Assembly (NCBI GenBank): GCA_003427395.1
Contig: BFEA01000018.1
Location: forward strand, 5,228,551-5,255,608
From: Chara braunii
Taxonomy: Eukaryota > Streptophyta > Charophyceae > Charales > Characeae
Length of the DNA stretch: 27,058 nt
Reading direction: 5' to 3'
The translations under genes and the position numbers were made by a program. A model generated the notes under the pieces. It did no database searches. It was not told the DNA's origin and saw only the letters and a list, made by a program, of their open reading frames with translations. Shown piece by piece: positions 8,601 through 14,340 of this stretch (position 1 is its first letter; each line of letters starts with the position of its first letter).

Positions 8601-8703
8601 AGGTCACTCGGTTAGCCCTCAGCCAAACAAAATTATGAATCTAACCTACCTATGGTACAGCCTCCACAGAGAGAGGCTACAAACGACCAGAAAACAGCAA
8701 GTC
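8571..8703 (-). repeat. Right 133-bp inverted-repeat arm
   Basis: Reverse complement of 6832-6964 with four substitutions. Its inner end coincides with the tail of the last 98-bp unit, and its outer end is interrupted by the homopolymer insert at 8704-8729. Confidence 0.9.
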
Positions 8704-8742
8704 TTCCCCCCCCAAAAAAAAAACAAAAAAAAACAGCAAGTC
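8691..8742 (+). repeat. 26-nt C8/A10 insert with 13-bp duplication
   Basis: AAAACAGCAAGTC occurs at 8691-8703 and 8730-8742. Between lie 26 nt: TT, eight C, ten A, one C and five A. The uninterrupted version of the surrounding sequence is present in inverse orientation at 6825-6850 and 8819-8844, so the insertion and the duplication can be read against empty sites in the same window. Confidence 0.85.
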
Positions 8743-8837
8743 ATTGCAGACCTACCCTCCCCCGGAGCCAGGACCTCCGACCTAGGGGCGTAGGCGTGCA
8801 GAGCGTCGAAGGGTAGGTCTGCAATGACTTGCTGTTT
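8731..8837. repeat. 28-bp perfect inverted repeat with 51-nt loop
   Basis: 8731-8758 and 8810-8837 are exact reverse complements (outer end AAACAGCAAGTCATTGC). The 51-nt loop is GC-rich. It reuses the outer end of the 133-bp arm, so the element's right border has been copied again in inverse orientation. Confidence 0.9.
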
Positions 8838-8843
8838 TCTGGT

Positions 8844-9256
8844 CACAAGGCTTGGGCATTATGTTCAGGAGAAGAAGCTAACCACACCTCCTCATTATGA
8901 ACGTATAAAAGCCCTGATCCAGTCCAAATACAGTCACGACTCACGAGGCTTGGGCATTGTGTTCGGGAGAAGAAGCTAGCCGCACCTCCTCATTATGAAC
9001 GTATAAAAACCCTGATACATTCCAGATACAGTCACGAGCCTTCGGCATGATTCTGTTCGGTGGAAGAAGCTTGGCACGCCCCCTCATTATCAACGTATAA
9101 AACCCCCGATCCAGTCCAGATACTGTCACGAGCCTTCGGCACTGTGTTCGGGGGAAGAAAATAGCCATGCCCCCTCATTATCAACGTATACACAACCTGA
9201 TGCAGTCCACATACGGTTACGAGCCTTCGGCACTGTGTTTGGGGGAAGAAGCTAGC
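8844..9256 (+). repeat. 91-98 bp tandem array with TATA-like motifs
   Basis: Units start at 8844, 8942, 9033, 9127 and 9218 (the last partial), each opening CACRAG/CACGAG. Each carries GGCA.T.TGTTCGGG.GAAGAA near its start. Units 1-3 have CGTATAAAA about 57-68 bp in; unit 4 has a damaged version. The GGGGGAAGA word resembles the right end of the fold-back element at 3030-3136. The minus-strand frame stays partly open and gives a repeated peptide, but unit lengths that are not multiples of three argue against coding. Confidence 0.8.
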
Positions 9257-9525
9257 CTGAGGGGGGCAACAGCTCCGAAGGAGTAACCCGAGCCAGTGGA
9301 AAAGAGCCGTCGGGGAGTCCTGCATTTTCTCATTCAGTGTTTTCATTCGTCAATTTCAGTGGAGAGTTCTTTTTTCTTATGAATGAATCTTTCCAGCTCA
9401 CTGGACAGATTCACACCGTGTCTGCACTTGCTTGCTACTGTTTGACGACTCTGCTTTTTACAGTATCAGCACTTGTTTTCTGCAACTAGTCATCTGACTA
9501 TCTGACGTATGCAATACAAAGTTGC
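9257..9525. other. Non-coding stretch
   Basis: No gene, RNA or repeat recognised in this segment. Confidence 0.45.
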
Positions 9526-9595
9526 ATTCAATGCACTAAAAAAAAAAAATTCCAAAACCAGCAAAATCTTCAATCCTGTTAAATTCAATGCACTA
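9526..9595. repeat. 44-bp insert between perfect 13-bp repeats
   Basis: ATTCAATGCACTA is found at 9526-9538 and 9583-9595. The 44 bp between begin with an A tract and continue TTCCAAAACCAGC. The A tract lies at the left edge, so a simple plus-strand retroposon tail does not explain it. Confidence 0.8.
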
Positions 9596-9652
9596 GACTG
9601 TCTATATCACAGAAAACAAAATAATAATAATAAATCGAAAGCAACAACACAT

Positions 9653-9924
9653 CTGCAAGCCAAATCTAATTGAATTATGCCGATTCGTTGCCGGATTAGG
9701 CCGATTCGTTGCCGAATTATGCCTTTCAGTCTTCAGAAACTCCGGCAAAATCCGACGTATCCTCTACTCCTCGACGTCTCAAAAAAAAAAAAAAACAATA
9801 ATCCAATTCGGACAAAACTTCGGCGGTAAAAGAAGAGGGCACAGTGGCACACAACCATCCAGCCGGAATTCCTGCAGACCGAAAGGCATAATTCGGCATA
9901 ACTCAATTGGAATTTGGATTGCAG
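9653..9924. mobile_element. MITE-like inverted-repeat element, ~272 bp
   Basis: The left arm 9653-9736 starts CTGCAAGCCAAATCT. The right arm 9871-9924 ends in its complement, AATTTGGATTGCAG. The arms match over about 54 bp once a local duplication (GCCGATTCGTTGCCG, twice) is removed from the left one. The middle has A-rich DNA and no coding capacity. I see no certain target duplication. Confidence 0.6.
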
Positions 9925-9948
9925 AATTTTTGCTGCTTTCGATATATT

Positions 9949-9990
9949 TTTTTTGGGGAGGTGGGGGAGGTGGGGGGGTGGGGGGGGGGG
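9949..9990 (+). repeat. T8 followed by G-rich tract (quadruplex potential)
   Basis: A T run is followed by G blocks separated by single A or T bases (GGGGAGGTGGGGGAGGTG and longer G runs). At least four G-runs of three or more are available. It lies about 140 bp beyond the stop codon of the MATE gene, downstream in the direction of its transcription. Confidence 0.75.
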
Positions 9991-10129
9991 GTTTCGGAGT
10001 TCGACAGAATCCTGCATCCTGTCAACACAGAGCTATGGTCTTCAGACTCTTCACGATGAAGAAGAGAAAGGAGGAGAAAGTGGGAGAGGTGCGGTGCTGA
10101 GTCTGCTGACAAAAAGAGGTTTGAGAAAG

Positions 10130-12373
10130 CTACGGTACCTCAGAGAAGACCGACGAATCATCCTCATGATGGTCACCGTGGTAACCTTCCTCCTTATGCC
10201 GACGATCGCCGTGGCAGGGCAGCAACGGTTCCGTGAGAGAAGGTTCAGAAGAAGCTGCTGCTGCTGCTGAACGAGCCTTCTGATAACGAGTACTAGAAGC
10301 AAGATCACGGCCTTGATTGCCATAACAGCTCTTAGGAGGAGAGCAACCAGGCAAGTCGTGGCGCGAATGGGCGGCCATCTTCGTCTTCGGTCTTCCTCCT
10401 CTTGATTGCTTCGATGATGGCAGTTGGTATCCCTCTCCCTCTCCCTCTCCCTCTCCTTCCTCCTCTTGACAGATGCCGCCAGGCGTCCGCGCCTCCCACC
10501 TGGCCCCGCCCGCAGCCTCCTCCCAGTTAAGCGATCTCAAGACGAAGACCCACAGAAGCAAGAAGTTCAGGGTCTGCCCTATAGCCAGCCCAGTCCACAA
10601 GCCTGTCAGACCAGAAAAGACGTGGAAGGCAAGGCATAACCCGGCAGTAACACCCACTGCGTAAGACGGGATAACGGAGACCGCCGGTGCGGTTTGATGG
10701 CCGGTGCAGCGAGCTACGGCTGCTGCCATCGAGGCCGGACTCTCGACCAATGAGCACAAGCCAACGAATACGAGCGTGTCATCCACAGTCCTGAGAATCT
10801 CCGGGTCGTCTGTGAAGAGAGGAGCCCAGATTCCCCTGCACAGAATCATAGTGCAGAGACCCAGCAGCCCTCCTGCAGCTGCCAGGTAGGCGCCCACCTT
10901 GGCACACAGCCGCGCGCGATCCGCCCGATGCGCGCCGAGCTCGTTTGTCATCCTTATGCTTACAGCCAAGTACATGCCTGACGGCACCATGAAGTACATG
11001 TAAGAGATATTCTCGGCGATGGACATGGACGCGAGGCTCACCGCTGGATCGGGAAGAAGACCGGAGATGACCCCCATGAACTCGTAGGACCACCACTCGA
11101 GAGCTATGGCGAAACAAGCAGGAAGGGAGAGAGACAGCAAGGGGCGGAGGTTGGAGAAGCAGTCTCGCGAGAACCCCGTCCAGCTCGACGTGTACCAGAG
11201 CCAGATCACGACCAGGAGGGAGAGAAGAATCGTCATGTCGGACAAGAATAGACTCATTGCCACCCCGGCGATCCCAAGGTCCAGCACGTGGATCGCGACC
11301 CACCCCCCGGCTGTCTGGACCACCAACGCTAATGCGGTGCTAATCATGATGGGTTGGGTAATAGACTGAGAGCGAAGGAAAGCGGCAAGCGCATTGACGC
11401 CTGCAGAGGCGACTAAATCTGGCACGAGGAAGGTCAGGAACTGGGCAGTTACTGCCACGACAGCAGGATCTTGCCCGGTGGCGGCGAGGAGGCGAGGAAG
11501 AATCACCCAAAAGCATGCCGTCGACATGCAGACAGCCAACAGAATCAGCAGTCCCCGCTGAAGGGTCAGCGAGAGTTCACCGAACTTTCTCGCTCCGTAG
11601 GCCTTGCCGCAGAGAATCTCGATCCCGACGGACATCCCGTTCAACATGCAGAAACCCGTCAGATTGGCTAGTACCATAGCCAGCCCGCCCCCGGCGAGCT
11701 TGACAGTCCCCAGCCGACCAAGAAACAGTGACGCGATGGGAAAACGACTCTGCCACAGGAGGTTCATTACGATGATAGGCGCTGCCAGGTGGACTTGCTG
11801 ACACAACTCGCTGCCCCACTCTCTTCCTCTTACATCCGTACCCGTCGCAGTAAGATCGCCTCTCGATGGAGGAGGCGCTTGCCGATACAACTCGCTGCGC
11901 CACTCTCTTCCACCTACATCCGTACCCGTCGCAGTAAGATCGCTTCTCGATGGAGGAGGCGCGGCACACAACAGCACCTCCTCTCCCTTCACCATCGCCG
12001 GTGCCGCCTCCTCGTCTTTCTCACCATCTTCTTCCCCAGTCTGCAGGTGGCGGCGCTCCCTCATCAAGCCGCTGCAGCCGTTCGCGCAGCCGTCGCTGCG
12101 ACAGAGATCGGCACCTTGTCCAGCCGACAGAGGCGGCGCTGCAGACAACACCGCTGCGTCGTTCTTAGTCATCCCTATCCCTATCGCCATCGCCGGTGCG
12201 TCCTCCTCCTCTCGCTCACCATCTTCTTCCCCGGTCCGCAGGCGGTGTCCCTCCCCCATCAAGCCGCTGCGGACATTAGCGCGGCCGTCGATGCCACAGA
12301 GATCGGCACCTGGTCCGGCCGACAGACGAGGCGCCGCAGACACCACCAGTGAGTCGTTGTTCGCTATCGCCAT
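10130..12373 (-). CDS. MATE-family efflux transporter (plant DTX type)
   Basis: This encodes a 747-residue membrane antiporter of the multidrug and toxic compound extrusion family, which exports organic cations or metabolites in exchange for protons or sodium. The substrate cannot be read from sequence. From the first ATG (12373) there is a hydrophilic tail (1-193), a full MATE fold (about 194-615, twelve hydrophobic segments expected) and an acidic, low-complexity C-tail. Recognisable family motifs are LCGKAYGA (254-261), LEWWSYE (425-431) and SIRMTNELGA (472-481). The LEWW(W/S)YE signature points to the plant DTX45-50-like branch. The stop is TAG at 10130-10132. No intron is needed inside the fold. 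The frame stays open 34 codons upstream to a TTG, then TGA. Those codons resemble the later N-terminal repeats, so the real start may lie in an unseen upstream exon. The tails are unusually long for the family (typically ~500 residues). Confidence 0.85.
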   Translation of the reverse strand: MAIANNDSLVVSAAPRLSAGPGADLCGIDGRANVRSGLMGEGHRLRTGEEDGEREEEDAPAMAIGIGMTKNDAAVLSAAPPLSAGQGADLCRSDGCANGCSGLMRERRHLQTGEEDGEKDEEAAPAMVKGEEVLLCAAPPPSRSDLTATGTDVGGREWRSELYRQAPPPSRGDLTATGTDVRGREWGSELCQQVHLAAPIIVMNLLWQSRFPIASLFLGRLGTVKLAGGGLAMVLANLTGFCMLNGMSVGIEILCGKAYGARKFGELSLTLQRGLLILLAVCMSTACFWVILPRLLAATGQDPAVVAVTAQFLTFLVPDLVASAGVNALAAFLRSQSITQPIMISTALALVVQTAGGWVAIHVLDLGIAGVAMSLFLSDMTILLSLLVVIWLWYTSSWTGFSRDCFSNLRPLLSLSLPACFAIALEWWSYEFMGVISGLLPDPAVSLASMSIAENISYMYFMVPSGMYLAVSIRMTNELGAHRADRARLCAKVGAYLAAAGGLLGLCTMILCRGIWAPLFTDDPEILRTVDDTLVFVGLCSLVESPASMAAAVARCTGHQTAPAVSVIPSYAVGVTAGLCLAFHVFSGLTGLWTGLAIGQTLNFLLLWVFVLRSLNWEEAAGGARWEARTPGGICQEEEGEGEGEGEGYQLPSSKQSRGGRPKTKMAAHSRHDLPGCSPPKSCYGNQGRDLASSTRYQKARSAAAAASSEPSLTEPLLPCHGDRRHKEEGYHGDHHEDDSSVFSEVP
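11804..12313 (-). repeat. Coding tandem repeats in the MATE N-tail
   Basis: Two repeat families lie in the hydrophilic N-tail. An 84-bp (28-codon) repeat carrying DLTATGTDV and REW.SEL is present twice (11804-11887 and 11888-11962 on the plus scale). A longer unit of about 62-65 codons starts EEDG, includes PAMAI and LSAG.GADLC, and is present twice, with a third truncated copy that passes into the first family. Frame is kept throughout, which supports real coding use. The units are acidic and hydrophilic, with no domain I recognise. Confidence 0.75.
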
Positions 12374-12553
12374 CGCCGGCGGCCCCTCTTCCTCCTCCCC
12401 TCCACCATCTTCTTCCCGAGTTAGTTCCTGAGGCGCTAAGACTGCGTCGTAACTACGACTGCTCGGTAGAGCCAAATTTCAACGGGCGGTCAGTATCTGG
12501 GCAACCAGTGCGAAACACAAACACTAAAAAGCTAACGCAGGTGCTACTCCGAC

Positions 12554-12645
12554 AAAAGTTAAAACGCAAAAAAAAAAAAAAAAAAAAAGTTAAAACGCAG
12601 GCCTGCGTTCNAAAAAAAAAAAAGTTAAAACGCAGGCCTGCGTTC
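12554..12645. repeat. Successive A-tract inserts in a repeated palindromic motif
   Basis: AAAAGTTAAAACGCA appears at 12554-12568 and 12585-12599 around A16. The longer version, ending in CAGGCCTGCGTTC, appears at 12586-12610 and 12621-12645 around N plus A9. The perfect palindrome AACGCAGGCCTGCGTT lies at 12594-12609 and 12629-12644. The N at 12611 means one junction could be an assembly gap. Confidence 0.75.
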
Positions 12646-12647
12646 GA

Positions 12648-12668
12648 ATACAACTACTGTAGTTGTAT
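12648..12668. repeat. 21-nt palindrome (10-bp arms)
   Basis: ATACAACTAC and GTAGTTGTAT are exact reverse complements around one T. It sits three bases from the second 16-bp palindrome and about 280 bp upstream of the MATE ATG. Confidence 0.85.
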
Positions 12669-12720
12669 CGGACAAGCGAAAGCAACTCTAAATTAACCCG
12701 GCGCCACTCACCTCTGCTGA

Positions 12721-12946
12721 TATCTCAACGCCGAAAAAGAAAGAAAGGCAGGCCGCGATAGTCGCACATGTTCCCTTTCAAACTGGCACGGTCGCCGATC
12801 ACCGGTCCGAGATGCTCGCGCGCGCACGCGGTCGTCCCTCTTTCCTTGACTTGACAACACCGAAAGGAGCACATGCAAAATTTCAAACCCCCGCCGTCGG
12901 CTCTCACCCCGCCAAGCTGCACAGCCTCGGGAACGGTCGCCCCCTT

Positions 12947-12983
<37 letters not shown>

Positions 12984-13247
12984 TATCACCAAGAGCAAAG
13001 CACGAAGTTTTAAACCACCAGTACCTACCGGTTGTCAAGCCAGTACCTACCGGTTGTCAAGGCCCGTGGCTCAGGCTACCCGTAGCCCGGTCATTCCCGA
13101 ACCTCGGACATTATTGCAGAGCCTTGGACAACCTGTAGTGCACTACGGAAAAAAAAAAAAAAAAAATAAGCACAGAAAAACATACAACATTCTGCAAAAA
13201 CAAAACAAAAAAAAACAAAAAGAATACAACCTTGCCCAACGAGAAAG
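12721..13247. other. Non-coding stretch with T29 tract
   Basis: No gene recognised. It contains T29 at 12950-12978, a direct repeat CAGTACCTACCGGTTGTCAA (about 13019 and 13041), the 12-bp palindrome GTAGTGCACTAC near 13135 and A-rich tracts at 13149-13165 and 13200-13221. Confidence 0.5.
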
Positions 13248-13305
13248 AATCTTCCTCAATAAAGAGGAAGATTAAAGAGGAAGATTCATTCTCGAGAGAC
13301 AGAGC

Positions 13306-13337
<32 letters not shown>

Positions 13338-13420
13338 CGGGTCATGTCTGACGCAGAGTTGGTGCACCAAACTCGGCGTCAGACACTGGCTGATGCCCCC
13401 TCTCGTTCTCTCTCTCTCTT

Positions 13421-13455
<35 letters not shown>

Positions 13456-13515
13456 GTGGCAACGTTCAAATGAGAATGAATCTTCCACGAGAACGCGGAA
13501 GTTTTATTCTCATTT
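13248..13515. repeat. Nested palindromes built on GA and CT microsatellites
   Basis: From the centre outward: a near-perfect 41-bp palindrome at 13345-13385 (centre GGTGCACC); then G-rich and (GA)n on the left against C-rich and (CT)n on the right; then a perfect 15-bp pair GGAAGATTCATTCTC (13279-13293) and its complement (13472-13486). Two further hairpins flank it: 13248-13257 with 13264-13273 (loop AATAAA), and 13468-13486 with 13497-13515. The DNA could extrude as a large cruciform. It may be a fold-back transposon whose arms expanded as microsatellites. Confidence 0.8.
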
Positions 13516-13517
13516 CA

Positions 13518-13520
<3 letters not shown>

Positions 13521-13587
<67 letters not shown>
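13521..13587 (+). repeat. (TC)n microsatellite
   Basis: An uninterrupted TC dinucleotide run of about 67 bp, followed by short TCTG variants. Frames through it (Ser-Leu or Ser-Arg repeats) are compositional. Confidence 0.95.
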
Positions 13588-13595
<8 letters not shown>

Positions 13596-13603
13596 GTCTG
13601 ACT

Positions 13604-13976
13604 GAGGTGCACACCATCACTCCAACTGGTGATCTGTATGGACTAGAAACACAGTTCCTCAGAGGGCACTTTTCTAACCACGAAGTTTGACAAGCGCCTG
13701 TCGCTGAACTTCCCTGTGGTGAGATATGTCAAGTTTGCTTCAAACAGACCCATCCAATAGTCCCTGAACATCATCCTGTCCCAAGTGGCCAACATCATGG
13801 TTATCTGTTCGGACCCTCAGTTGGCCGCCCAGGAGATTTTCCTTGTAGTATCATATATGGTGGCCAATGGTTTTGCTCCTAGGAGATGCATCGCATGCGT
13901 ATACAAGGTCCTTAACTCGCCGCAGTCTTTCATGCCGGCAAGTGTGGATTCGGAAGAAACGAAGAGGCTCTTTGAG
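13604..13976 (+). pseudogene. Broken coding fragment, possibly a reverse-transcriptase thumb
   Basis: Two adjoining frames look coding. The first (13604-13685) contains ITPTGDLYGLETQFLRG. The second (13677-13976, 100 codons with one internal TAG) contains SLNIILSQVANIMVICSD and later MVANGFAPRRC. The SQ...ICSD...NGF spacing resembles the segment after the palm of Penelope-like reverse transcriptases, but this is a weak recollection, not a proven match. The second frame ends at GAG just before GTGAATTC, which could be a splice donor. One frameshift and one stop make it non-functional as read. An exon of an unknown gene is the alternative. Confidence 0.35.
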
Positions 13977-14293
13977 GTGAATTCCCCCACTTTTTCCCAC
14001 CCTTTATTAACGTATTTTTTCTTTTGTGAATTCAAAATACTTTATTGAATCTACTATGGTGGTTCTGTAACCTTTTTGCTAATTTTTCTTCATGAACAAA
14101 CCAATTTGATTCAATTTCTCATTGCAACGTGTGATGCCTACTTGTAATACTAAATATATCCCGGCTTATGTGTTGGTGTGTTCTAGCGTGCCCCGACCAG
14201 GATGGCTGCTGGGGTAGCTAGCAGGTGCCTTGCCTAAGGCAGGTACCTGTTGCCTGCCTTAGCAAGCCTACCTGATAGCGGGGAAGGGGTGGG

Positions 14294-14294
<1 letters not shown>
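13977..14294. other. Non-coding stretch
   Basis: No gene is recognised here. Near 14222-14270 the phrases AGGTGCCTTGCCTAAGGCAGG and TGCCTGCCTTAGCAAGCC form short inverted and direct repeats. Confidence 0.45.

Positions 14295-14337
<43 letters not shown>
14295..14337 (+). repeat. (CA)n microsatellite
   Basis: About 21 CA units without interruption, followed by CGAGCGCGCGC. Confidence 0.95.

Positions 14338-14340
<3 letters not shown>

Larger units (their letters stand above)
6825..8742. mobile_element. Composite element bounded by 133-bp inverted repeats
   Basis: Arms at 6832-6964 and 8571-8703 are reverse complements of identical length with four mismatches (about 97%) and no indels. The homology extends seven bases outward (CTGCAAT) once the 26-nt insert at 8704-8729 is discounted. 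The interior has no recognisable protein. It does have a 71-bp tandem duplication, a polyadenylation-like AATAAA at 7879, a possible LTR end with primer site near 8163, and a 98-bp array. It may be a fold-back transposon, or an LTR-type element whose end was copied in inverted orientation. Confidence 0.6.
12474..12720 (-). promoter_or_regulatory. Upstream region of the MATE gene, with repeats
   Basis: Read in the gene's direction, this region holds repeated GCGTTTTAACTTT phrases and T tracts, two copies of a perfect 16-bp palindrome, a 21-nt palindrome and a donor-like GTGAGT (complement of 12706-12711) after CAGCAGAG. The T tracts would suit an intron's pyrimidine tract, so this could be a 5' UTR intron. 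No convincing TATA box or first exon with an ATG is visible; the ATG at about 12772 (minus) soon meets TGA. Confidence 0.35.

Noticed and set aside
8844-9256. CRISPR-like array
   Set aside because: Repeats are long, diverged and contiguous, with no unique spacers, in an evidently eukaryotic setting.
8941-9346. Minus-strand frames with a repeated peptide in the tandem array
   Set aside because: Unit lengths vary (91, 94, 98) and do not preserve frame, so selection for coding is unlikely.
11789-12352. Long plus-strand frame opposite the MATE N-terminus
   Set aside because: It is antisense to the coding repeats, Arg/Ser-rich from composition, and has no motif.
12374-12475. Start of the MATE protein at 12475, giving 781 residues
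   Set aside because: The codon there is TTG, which is not a normal start in a nuclear gene; the first ATG in frame is at 12371-12373. The upstream codons may still be coding if an upstream exon exists.
13272-13601. Ser-Leu and Arg-Glu repeat frames
   Set aside because: Produced by GA and CT microsatellites inside the palindrome.
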